A stretch of DNA of 64,000 nt from the NCBI GenBank assembly GCA_016706275.1, contig JADJJY010000001.1, positions 806,001 to 870,000 of the forward strand, read 5' to 3'. Below are positions 44,567 through 52,619 of this stretch, piece after piece. The notes under the pieces were generated by a model, which was not told where the DNA came from, made no database searches, and saw nothing but the letters and a program-made list of their open reading frames with translations. This DNA is from Chloracidobacterium sp. GTDB taxonomy: Bacteria > Acidobacteriota > Blastocatellia > Pyrinomonadales > Pyrinomonadaceae. The first letter of the stretch is position 1; every line of letters begins with the position of its first letter. A program made the position numbers and the translations under genes.

Positions 44567-44904
44567 TCAATTCGCCGCCGTTCTCAAGCCTTTCATATAA
44601 TCGGCCAAAGCCTTTGCTTCCGGCTCTGTCATGCCTTTATCAGCAAACCCGGCATATAAGGCGGCTTTTCACCCTTTTTGCCTTTGAGGATGATCTCAAC
44701 ATGTTCTGCGTCCGTTTTTGCGGGATCGTAGAACTTTGTTGCACCGGGCGTGTGACATGCGGCACATTTTGCTTTGTACACGACGGCCGGTTCGTCCACA
44801 GCCTTTGCAGCCGTGGTTGTCGGCGTCACCTTAAAGATCGCCAACATTAAAAGGGGTAATGCGAAAAATATGATTGCGACTAGTTTTGTACGATTGGTAT
44901 TCAT
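44567..44904 (-). CDS. Small monoheme cytochrome c, frameshifted
   Basis: Read as one gene this is a 112-residue exported class I cytochrome c. The N-terminus is a membrane anchor or signal peptide (residues 8-25), then VYKAKCAACHTPGATKFYDP gives the heme site. The first frame runs off after PYMPG into a stop. In the next frame FADKGMTEPEAKALADYMKG supplies the normal C-terminal helix, with the axial Met supplied by PYMPG. One missing G or T at the GGGTTT run (about 44648-44655) explains it. GAGGTAA precedes the ATG at 44904. It lies between the nonaheme pair and the octaheme gene and could shuttle electrons among them. Confidence 0.75.
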
Positions 44905-45108
44905 TTTCTTTACCTCAAACCAAATTTCAATTCGGAGCGGGCATCTCGCCCGGTCTGTCTCCGCCCTCAACAGTCGCAATCAATGTGCCAATAGCCTGTA
45001 CTACGGTTATGTCAGTAAATCGCTGAAAATAAAGAAAATATGGTTGTGGTCTGATAGATCACCGCAATCAAACTACGCGTTTAGTGCGAATTATTACGCG
45101 CCCCCGCG

Positions 45109-45966
45109 CTAAAACTTAAAAGTCTTTCCTTCGTGGCACTTGCGGCAGTTTGCAAAGTCGCTTATTCCAAACGCCCGTTTGCTGTTATGACACGCAGCAC
45201 AGCTCGCCTTTCCGGCCGGTGCAAAATGCATCGATGCCGCCGGCGAGGTCACCTGTCGCCCGCGGGCACTGCCCGCAAGCACGTTATGACAGCTAGCACA
45301 GTTCGTCTTGCCGCGGCTAAGATGCTCCTGATGGCTGAAATTCACACCGTAGGCTTTAGCATTTTCCGACGTGCGAACCAGCCGCCCGGGTTGGTGACAG
45401 GTGCTGCATGAGCCGATATTTCGTCCGCCGGTCTCAGTCTGAGGCCCGTGACATTGAAAACATGTTCTGTGTGCCGAGGCTCTGGACGGAATGCTGAGCG
45501 CGACTCCGCGACGCGTCGGTTTGTGACAGGTCGCGCAGTCCGTCTGTCGAACGTGCCGCCCATGATTAAACATGGCGTTGAAACTTCGCAGGGGCGGAAA
45601 TGGTTTTACGCCTGTCGCCGTGTGACAGATCGTGCACAGCGGGCTTGTATTGTCGGCAAATTGCTGCACATGGCAACCGGCGCACGGCATATGCCCCGAA
45701 CGTTTCACTGTCGGGGAATTATCGTTCCGTTGATGGCAAAGCAAGCACGGGAGCCGTGTGTGTTGGGGTTCGCTATGTTTGAACTTTGAATAATCAGGCT
45801 GCGATTCCGCCATGGGCTCCGGCGGCGGTTCGTTGGCCGCAGCAGAACCTTGAAAGCCATAAAACATATATCCGAACGCCAGACAAGCCGCAAGCAAAAC
45901 GACTGCTTCGGCACGGCGTTTTCGTCCGTGTATGGATAGCAAGGTTTTGGCGGGGTTCTGTTTCAT
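45109..45966 (-). CDS. Nonaheme c-type cytochrome 2
   Basis: A 285-residue membrane-anchored multiheme cytochrome with nine CXXCH sites (CLLCH, CAGCH, CTICH, CATCH, CFQCH, CSTCH, CASCH, CAACH, CRKCH). One hydrophobic segment (about 20-38) follows a basic N-terminus, so the hemes face the periplasm. Several His residues (FKHSEPQHTR, FNHGRHVR, NFSHQEHLSR) can serve as distal ligands, as in cytochrome c3/c7-type modules. The open frame extends upstream, but the ATG at 45966 overlaps the previous stop as ATGA. Specific role unknown. Confidence 0.85.
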   Translation of the reverse strand: MKQNPAKTLLSIHGRKRRAEAVVLLAACLAFGYMFYGFQGSAAANEPPPEPMAESQPDYSKFKHSEPQHTRLPCLLCHQRNDNSPTVKRSGHMPCAGCHVQQFADNTSPLCTICHTATGVKPFPPLRSFNAMFNHGRHVRQTDCATCHKPTRRGVALSIPSRASAHRTCFQCHGPQTETGGRNIGSCSTCHQPGRLVRTSENAKAYGVNFSHQEHLSRGKTNCASCHNVLAGSARGRQVTSPAASMHFAPAGKASCAACHNSKRAFGISDFANCRKCHEGKTFKF

Positions 45967-47113
45967 TTTGCCGTTGCCGCTGCTTTGATCGCATCTGTAT
46001 GCGAGGTTGGGATCGCCATTTTCCCGAAGGTTATATGACACTTTACGCACTGAAAGGTCGGGGTTTTTGCCCGTGAGTCGATCTCGAAGTTTAACGCACC
46101 GCCGTCGTCCGATGTCGGCGTTGCATGACATGTGGCACACGATGCGATGCCTACCTTGGTCGTCTCCGGCTTTGCAGTGTCCATCTTCAAAACGTTGTGA
46201 CAGGTCGCACAGCTCAGCTCCGCGTGACTAAACCACTCGTGCCGAAACGTCCCTGCGGACGAGCGTCGACGCCAGCTATCAAACATCATTTTGTTATCAA
46301 TACCGAGCGTTGCGGCAAATTTAGCGTCAAAATCGCCCGCGGGTTGTGGCGGTTTTAGTTGGTGACAAGCCGCACAAGTTTGTGGTGCCGGCAATATGCC
46401 CGTGTCAGCCGAATGGCATGTAAAACAGGTCGTGTGGCCGGTAGGGGCGGATTTGAACGTACCTTTCTTTAGCCAAAATCCGTCACCGATCGTTGCGGGC
46501 GGTTTGGTCACGAATTCATCGTCCGATTTGTCCTGCGGCAGCATCGTCTTATGACAGACCGCACAGCTTTCCTCGGCAACCGTTTGTTGCCACGAGTAAA
46601 CGCGGCATTGATGAACACGCTGCTCTTATTATTGTGACCCGCGACGATGTCAATGTGTTTGTCGTGCGGAAAGCCTACGACAAAATCAGATGTGGCGGTC
46701 TTTCCCTTTGGCGAGGCGTCAAAGATCTCACGCGGATTTGGGAACGGATGACGCGTTGAGTCGCGGGGGCTCGGATTTGTGTGACAGATCGAGCAGATAT
46801 TAGGTTTTGCACCCTTAAAAAACTGCTGCATGTGGCATTTGAGGCATGACTCGTGACGCGGGTATTCGGTCGCATCGGGAAAGGCATCGGTGCCGGTGCG
46901 CACCTTGTTCCAGTTATCGGATGGGAATTTATGGCACGACGAACATTCGATCTGGTGCGCCTTTGCACTGTGTGGAAACTCTTTGTAGTTAGGTTTTGCC
47001 GCCTCCGTAATCGATTCAGTCGAGGCGCCAATGTACGGCCCCCCGATCACTGCCGCAACCGCGGCACTCACAAAGACCAACACCAATATCGCTTTTGAAC
47101 GCGGTAATAACAT
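45963..47113 (-). CDS. Nonaheme c-type cytochrome 1, frameshifted
   Basis: Read as one gene this is 383 residues with an N-terminal membrane segment and nine CXXCH sites. CSSCH, CLKCH and CSICH lie in the first frame; CAVCH, CFTCH, CAACH, CATCH, CATCH and CVKCH in the second. The first frame reads VFINAAF and then loses sense; adding one T to a TTT run (about 46600) gives NAAFYSWQQTVAEESCAVCH, restoring a heme site. HNNKSSVFINAAFY is a recurring pattern in such cytochromes. I place the start at 47113 because a promoter -10 (TAGAAT) occupies 47132-47137. It is coupled to nonaheme 2 by ATGA. Confidence 0.8.
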
Positions 47114-47131
47114 TACAGAATGCTGACAACC

Positions 47132-47137
47132 CATTCT
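47132..47137 (-). promoter_or_regulatory. -10 element of the nonaheme operon promoter
   Basis: TAGAAT on the minus strand, with transcription expected from about 47125. The centre of CRP-type operator 4 lies about 43 bases upstream of that point, the distance used by class II CRP/FNR activation. A TTGAAT with a 16-base spacer is also present. Confidence 0.6.
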
Positions 47138-47161
47138 AGTCTATTAATTAGCCAATTCAAT

Positions 47162-47175
47162 GTGACCTTTATCAC
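47162..47175. promoter_or_regulatory. CRP-type operator 4, between divergent cytochrome and ccs operons
   Basis: GTGACCTTTATCAC inside the full-consensus TGTGA-N6-TCACA (47161-47176). It faces the nonaheme operon at class II distance and lies about 180 bases upstream of the sigma54 promoter of resB. Confidence 0.8.
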
Positions 47176-47324
47176 ACGCAAAAAGATTGCGAGCCAAAAG
47201 CGCGGAAAAGTTCGCACTAATTTAGACGCAAAAGTCGTCGTTGAGCGGGGTGACGCCGGATTATCAGCCGGTGAAGTCATTCAAACACAATGGTTTAGCT
47301 GTTTGTCGATCAGGGGGGATTGAC

Positions 47325-47338
47325 GGCACGCGGGTTGC
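47325..47338 (+). promoter_or_regulatory. Sigma54 promoter of the resB-ccsA operon
   Basis: GGCACG-CGGG-TTGC, the canonical -24/-12 element with GG-N10-GC spacing. It predicts a start at about 47350 and an 18-base leader containing GGAG before the resB ATG at 47368. A sigma54 activator is encoded in the same gene set (51218). Confidence 0.8.
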
Positions 47339-47367
47339 CACATTCCTAGCGGAGTTTCAATAAAACT

Positions 47368-48864
47368 ATGCTGCCTTTAGATCATACGGTTCAGAACAGT
47401 AACATTGCTGTAAAAACAAACGAACGCGTGGGCGAATCGCTCCTTACTAAGCTGATAAAGCTACTTTGCTCGGTGCGTCTGGGCGTGACGCTGCTCGTCC
47501 TACTTGGGCTAGCTTGTCTGATAGGAATGCTCGTGATGCAGCAAAACGTCGCCGGGTTTGAGCGATATTTTGCCGAGCTAACACCGTCGCAGCGGGTCGT
47601 GTACGGCAAGCTCGGGCTCTTTAACATTTATCACGTTTGGTATTTCAACGCCCTGCTTGCGGTGTTATCGATGAACATCATATTGGCGTCCATCGATCGC
47701 TTTCCCAAAACATGGGCCAGATTTTCCAAACCGAGTATCACGGTTCCGCTACGTTGGCTTCGTGAACAGAAGCAGACCGCCGCTATTGACATGAAAGGGA
47801 CGGGCGAAAGCGTATCTGAAAAAGTCGTCGCAGTAATGAAAGCAAGCCGGTGGCGAAAAGTGCAAACCGCTGAAAAGAACGGCATAAGATATATCTTTGG
47901 CGAATCCGGCCGCTGGAACCGCTTTGGCGCGTATCCCGTGCACGTTGGTTTGCTGACTATATTCATTGGTGGATTCTTAACGGCTCAGCTTGGCTCGACC
48001 GGCCAGATGCCTCTTTCACCGGGAGAGTCCAAGGATCTGATGTCGGACACGGTAGTCGAACTCGACAAAACAAATGAGATCACGCAACGGTTGCCTTTTC
48101 GGGTAACGGCTACCGATATTCAGCAAAAGCTAATAAAAAAAGAAGGCTCGATCTCGGCGATGAACACCATCGACTGGATCACACGATTCAACATCACGGA
48201 CGAAACCGGTACGTACGAGGCGATGGTGCAAATGAATCGTCCGCTCGACTATCGCGGCTATCGATTTTTTCAGGCGAGCTTTATCCCGGTCGGTCGGGCC
48301 CGAAACATTACGGTCAACGCAAAAGCCGCTGACGGAGGCGTCCAAACGTTGACGATCCCGCGTGATGGTTCGGCAACGCTTGCCGATGGCACGAAAGTTA
48401 ATTTCAGCGAGTTTCGCGGCAATTTCAGCATTGGCCCTGAGGATCCTAACGAAGATACATCAGATTACATAAATCCCGCTGCGGTCTTGCAGGTGACGGG
48501 CAGCGACGGTACGGCTCAGACAGCGTATGCATTTGGGCCGCAGATGGCGAATATGCCGGTCGCGAGTAAACCGGTTGCCGGGTACACATTTCAACTTGCC
48601 GATTTTGAAAAAGTGTCTGATCAACATGTCCTTTCGATCCAACGCGACCCCGGTGCGACGGTCGTTTATGTCGGCTTTGTGCTGCTGGTGCTGACTCTCA
48701 TCGCAGTTTTCTTCTTTTCACATCAAAGGGTGTGGGCGGCGATCGAGCCGTCGGGCGATGGCAACGCAACGGTCACGTTTGGCGGCGACACAAACCGCAA
48801 TTCGAACGCATTTGACGAAAAATTCAAGCGATTTATTAACGCTTTGGAGACAAAAATATCATGA
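47368..48864 (+). CDS. resB: Cytochrome c biogenesis protein ResB/Ccs1
   Basis: A 498-residue membrane protein of the system II heme-ligation machinery, which with CcsA attaches heme to CXXCH motifs outside the cytoplasmic membrane. Membrane segments lie near the N-terminus (LGVTLLVLLGLACLIGMLVM and FNALLAVLSMNIILASI), near residues 193-210 and near 430-450, around a large periplasmic loop. The family's GLFNIYHVWYFNALL and MNRPLDYRGYRFFQASF segments are intact. It overlaps ccsA by four bases. Needed for the 37 heme sites encoded nearby. Confidence 0.92.
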   Translation: MLPLDHTVQNSNIAVKTNERVGESLLTKLIKLLCSVRLGVTLLVLLGLACLIGMLVMQQNVAGFERYFAELTPSQRVVYGKLGLFNIYHVWYFNALLAVLSMNIILASIDRFPKTWARFSKPSITVPLRWLREQKQTAAIDMKGTGESVSEKVVAVMKASRWRKVQTAEKNGIRYIFGESGRWNRFGAYPVHVGLLTIFIGGFLTAQLGSTGQMPLSPGESKDLMSDTVVELDKTNEITQRLPFRVTATDIQQKLIKKEGSISAMNTIDWITRFNITDETGTYEAMVQMNRPLDYRGYRFFQASFIPVGRARNITVNAKAADGGVQTLTIPRDGSATLADGTKVNFSEFRGNFSIGPEDPNEDTSDYINPAAVLQVTGSDGTAQTAYAFGPQMANMPVASKPVAGYTFQLADFEKVSDQHVLSIQRDPGATVVYVGFVLLVLTLIAVFFFSHQRVWAAIEPSGDGNATVTFGGDTNRNSNAFDEKFKRFINALETKIS

Positions 48865-50483
48865 ATCAGGAAATACTTGATGGGCCGATAATCGGCTCGG
48901 GACTTCAACCACAGGCCGGAAATCTGGCAGAGCGGGCATCATTGTATGTGCCGGCAGCGCTGGCGATCGTGGGTTCGTTTGCGATGCTGATGCTGAGGAT
49001 CAACGTCGGCGGAGAGCGATTTATTTCAGACGGGGCATTGATGATGCTCGCTCTCGCGTCGTATTTGATCGCGGCGGTTTTTCATCTGACAAATTTATAC
49101 GCCCCGTTTCGCCTCGCCGAAAAACTTGGCATGTGGGCAGCGACGCTCGGTGTGTTTTTCAACCTGTCGAGTTGGCTGGTTCGTTGGGTAACGGCCTACG
49201 ACCGCGAGCTTGCGATCTTTAATTCGCAGGGGTCGAACATTGCCGATATGCCGTGGGTGTTTCGCTATGTGCCGTTCGCTAATCTTTACGATCTAAGCTT
49301 GGCATTTGCGTTCGGGGCAGGTATCACGACGCTGTTGGTCATGAAGAACCGCAATTTTCGCGTGGTCGCGGCGCTATCGCTGCCGCTGGCAGCGATCATT
49401 TTGGTGCTTGCGAGATTTATCGGCAGCGAGATCATCGATCTGCCGCCGGTGCTTGATTCGTATTGGCGTCCGATTCATGTCGGCATCGCCAGTTTGAGTT
49501 ACGGTATTGCCCTCGTGTGCTTTGCAGTCGCTGTACTTTACCTGTTAAAAGACGGGTTAAAGGTCGAAAAGATGGCGGTCTGGACGAGCTTTTTTGCACT
49601 TGCGGTATTCGCGACGATCAGTAAATTTAGCGTATTTTCTCCGGCTTCGTTTGCGACATATACGGCATCGACGTTTGTCGGCACGTCGCGTCAATCGTTG
49701 GGATTGCGGGCTGATATACCATATGTCGGATGGCTCATCGTGATCGCGGCGATCTTGCTTATCGGTGCGATAGCGGCGTTTATCTTTTCGTTTTCAAAAG
49801 AAAACGACACCGCTCGCAAATGGGGCAACCGTCTACTTTACGGGGCTTTGGCGGTGCAGGCCGGCGGTATCGCAATGCTCGTCTATCAATTAAAAACTCT
49901 GCAAAATGTCGTCTCGCTCATCAGCACCGCGCAATATCAAAAGTTTGCCGTCTGGATGCTGCAGCAGCAAGATATGCCTCAGACGCAGATCGCGTCGCTC
50001 GGCCAGCCGCAGCTTTATGAGATCGCAAATAAATGGGTTCTCGAGAACGGCTCGAAGCTGCACCTAAGTCTAAACGCAAATCCGGTCGAGCTTGCTGCTC
50101 TGATCACGGCATTTGCGGGCACTTTCTTTGTCGTGCTTTTTGGCATTAAAACCGAGCGGATTCGTTCGCTGTTGCCGTCTGCCGACAGACTCGACGGGCT
50201 GATGTATAAGCTCGCGGGCGTGACGTTTGCAGGTCTCGCATTATTGCTGATCACCGGAGCCGTCTGGGCGAACGAGTCGTGGGGACGTTATTGGGGATGG
50301 GACGCAAAAGAGGTTGGTGCTTTGGTCGCATGGCTGACCTATGCCGGTTTCTTGCATTCGCGGATCGCCTACGGCTGGCGTGGACGCCGGTCGGCGTACT
50401 TTGCGGTCGTAGCGTTCCTGTTTATTATTTTTACCTATCTCGGGGTGAGCTATCTGCTGCCGGGACTACATTCTTACGCATAG
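48861..50483 (+). CDS. ccsA: Cytochrome c biogenesis protein CcsA/ResC
   Basis: A 540-residue polytopic membrane protein, the heme-handling partner of ResB. The WWD-type signature WANESWGRYWGWDAKE is near the C-terminus, followed by the GVSYLLPGLHSYA ending typical of CcsA. The central loop (about 340-400) is longer than in the smallest family members. The ATG overlaps the resB stop (ATGA). Confidence 0.93.
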   Translation: MNQEILDGPIIGSGLQPQAGNLAERASLYVPAALAIVGSFAMLMLRINVGGERFISDGALMMLALASYLIAAVFHLTNLYAPFRLAEKLGMWAATLGVFFNLSSWLVRWVTAYDRELAIFNSQGSNIADMPWVFRYVPFANLYDLSLAFAFGAGITTLLVMKNRNFRVVAALSLPLAAIILVLARFIGSEIIDLPPVLDSYWRPIHVGIASLSYGIALVCFAVAVLYLLKDGLKVEKMAVWTSFFALAVFATISKFSVFSPASFATYTASTFVGTSRQSLGLRADIPYVGWLIVIAAILLIGAIAAFIFSFSKENDTARKWGNRLLYGALAVQAGGIAMLVYQLKTLQNVVSLISTAQYQKFAVWMLQQQDMPQTQIASLGQPQLYEIANKWVLENGSKLHLSLNANPVELAALITAFAGTFFVVLFGIKTERIRSLLPSADRLDGLMYKLAGVTFAGLALLLITGAVWANESWGRYWGWDAKEVGALVAWLTYAGFLHSRIAYGWRGRRSAYFAVVAFLFIIFTYLGVSYLLPGLHSYA

Positions 50484-50486
50484 ACA

Positions 50487-51212
50487 ATGAATAAGGACAA
50501 AATTCTCTTTGGTGTCGCAGGTCTGATCGCGGGGTTGGTCGTCGGGTTTTATTTTGCAAACTCGATCAACCAACAGACAGTAACGACGGCTGCTCAAATG
50601 CCATCCGCTCAATTAGCGTCGGCAAATTCGAACATTCCCCCCGGGCATCCGGATATTAGTGGAGCGGGCGGTGATATGACCGGACAGGGCGAAATTCAGA
50701 CCGCGGTACTCGCGGCGGTCGATAAGGCCAAGCTGGCGCCAAATGACGCGGATGCACAGTTAAAAGTGGCTGTACTGTATTATCAGCTCAACCGTTTTGA
50801 CGAGGCGATCACCTATCTCAAAAAGGCATACGAGTTAAAGCCGAACGACCTCGATGTGCTTATGTACCTCGGCAACGCCAATTTTGACGGCGAGCATTAT
50901 GAAGAGGCAGAAAAATGGTACATGGCTGCTCTAGCCAAAAAATCGGATGACCCTAACGTCCGAACCGACCTAGGGCTGACGTTCGTTTTTCGCAGTCCGC
51001 CGAACTTTGACCGGGCGATCCAGGAATTTAACCGCTCGCTCGAAGCAGATCCGAACCATATACAGACCCTGCAAAATCTAACAGTGGCGTATAATAAAAA
51101 GGGTGACACGGCAAAAGCTAGAGCGACACTTGCTCGATTAGAGAGTGTCGATCCCGGCAATTCGGCTATAAAGCAGCTTCGCAGCGAAATAGATTCACCC
51201 GTGACAAAATGA
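50487..51212 (+). CDS. Membrane-anchored TPR protein
   Basis: A 241-residue protein with one N-terminal membrane helix (residues 6-25), a low-complexity linker and about four tetratricopeptide repeats, including AITYLKKAYELKPNDLDVLMYLGNANFDG. Its place three bases after ccsA suggests a role like CcmH/NrfG-type TPR proteins that present apocytochromes for heme attachment; that is inference from position. The next gene starts five bases later. Confidence 0.8.
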   Translation: MNKDKILFGVAGLIAGLVVGFYFANSINQQTVTTAAQMPSAQLASANSNIPPGHPDISGAGGDMTGQGEIQTAVLAAVDKAKLAPNDADAQLKVAVLYYQLNRFDEAITYLKKAYELKPNDLDVLMYLGNANFDGEHYEEAEKWYMAALAKKSDDPNVRTDLGLTFVFRSPPNFDRAIQEFNRSLEADPNHIQTLQNLTVAYNKKGDTAKARATLARLESVDPGNSAIKQLRSEIDSPVTK

Positions 51213-51217
51213 CGTAA

Positions 51218-52618
51218 ATGGCAGAGACCGCAGGTAAGGTATTGATCGTTGACGACGACCGTTTTGTACGTATGGCGTTCGTCGAGGCTCTGCGTCTGTG
51301 GGAATTTGAGACGGTCGAGGCTGACACGGTCGCGTCAGCCAAAAAGATGTTTGCCGAGGCCGAGCCGACGATCGTCCTGCTCGATATCGACCTGCCGGAC
51401 GGGTCGGGCCTCGACGCATTAACGTACTTTAAATTCATCAATCCCGACGCTATCGTCGTGATGATCACCGGAAACATAGATGTCGAAAATTCGGTCGCGG
51501 CTTTGCGCGGCGGAGCTCATGATTTTATCGGCAAGCCCGTAAAGCTAGAAGAATTGCGCGTGACTCTACGCAACGCACTTGAGACCGAGACGCTCAGAAA
51601 AGAGGTGAAGCACGCACGCACTGAGCGGTCGCGGGGTTTTAGTTTTGATGAGATCATAGGCGATTCCGAGACTATGGAGAGTGCTAAGGATCTCGCCCGA
51701 CGCGTCGCCGCATCAGAGGTCGGTTCGATCTTGCTGGACGGTGAAACCGGCACTGGTAAGGATCTTTTTGCGCGGGCGATACATTTTGCCTCGGAGCGTG
51801 CGAGGGCTCCGTATCTCGCGATCAATTGCGCCGCATTGCCGGCGAATCTCATCGAATCTGAACTGTTTGGCTACGAAAAAGGTGCATTTACCGACGCCAA
51901 GGCCCGTAAAGAGGGGCTGTTTGAACAGGCACATGGCGGGACGATCTTTCTCGACGAGATCGGTGAGATGGAGCTTGCCTTGCAGGCAAAATTGCTGCGC
52001 GTGCTCGAAGAAGGGGCTTTCCGACGCGTCGGCGGGCTCAAAGATATTCAGTTGAACGCCCGTATTATTGCGGCGTCCAACCGCAACCTAAAACAGGAAT
52101 GTGCCGCCGGCAACTTTCGGCTTGATCTTTATTTTCGTCTCTCGGTCATCCAGGTCGATATCCCGCCGTTACGCGAACGCGGCCGCGATGTGCTGCAGCT
52201 TTCGGATTACTACATCAAAAAAGCAAATCTCAAGCGCCGGGGCAAGCAGCTCAGCGGGCTGGCAAAGGATGTCGAAAAGATCTTTTTGCATTATTCTTGG
52301 CCCGGCAATGTGCGCGAGTTGCGCAACGTCATCGAGCGGGCGTCGATCCTTGAGGACGGCGAGGTCGTCACCGCCGCACATTTACCGGCCGACATGGTCG
52401 GGGTCCACGCAGTCGCAAATCCGGGTTCTTCGACCATACTTCTGCCGACGGCCGGAGTGTCGCTGGAGTCGGTCGAGTTTGAGCTCGCCAAGCAGGCTTA
52501 TGACCGGACGAACGGTAATCTGACACGAGCGGCGAAGCTATTGGACATCTCACGCGACCAGTTAAGGTACAAATTGCGTAAGGCCGGCTTCGAAATGCGT
52601 GGCAGCTCTGACGATTAG
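51218..52618 (+). CDS. Sigma54-dependent response regulator with GAFTDA loop
   Basis: A 466-residue NtrC-family regulator: receiver domain (phospho-acceptor Asp in LLDIDLPDG), AAA+ ATPase (Walker A GETGTGKD) and Fis-type HTH (AAKLLDISRDQLRYKLRK). The sigma54-contact loop reads GAFTDA in place of GAFTGA, a variant seen in some active members. It shares the transcription direction of resB-ccsA-TPR and ends one base before the hybrid kinase gene. The sigma54 promoter ahead of resB makes positive feedback on its own operon plausible. Confidence 0.92.
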   Translation: MAETAGKVLIVDDDRFVRMAFVEALRLWEFETVEADTVASAKKMFAEAEPTIVLLDIDLPDGSGLDALTYFKFINPDAIVVMITGNIDVENSVAALRGGAHDFIGKPVKLEELRVTLRNALETETLRKEVKHARTERSRGFSFDEIIGDSETMESAKDLARRVAASEVGSILLDGETGTGKDLFARAIHFASERARAPYLAINCAALPANLIESELFGYEKGAFTDAKARKEGLFEQAHGGTIFLDEIGEMELALQAKLLRVLEEGAFRRVGGLKDIQLNARIIAASNRNLKQECAAGNFRLDLYFRLSVIQVDIPPLRERGRDVLQLSDYYIKKANLKRRGKQLSGLAKDVEKIFLHYSWPGNVRELRNVIERASILEDGEVVTAAHLPADMVGVHAVANPGSSTILLPTAGVSLESVEFELAKQAYDRTNGNLTRAAKLLDISRDQLRYKLRKAGFEMRGSSDD

Positions 52619-52619
52619 G

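Noticed and set aside
45020..45075. A further CRP-type site in front of the monoheme gene
   Set aside because: TGTGGTCTGATAGATCACC has the wrong half-site and spacing for GTGA-N6-TCAC.
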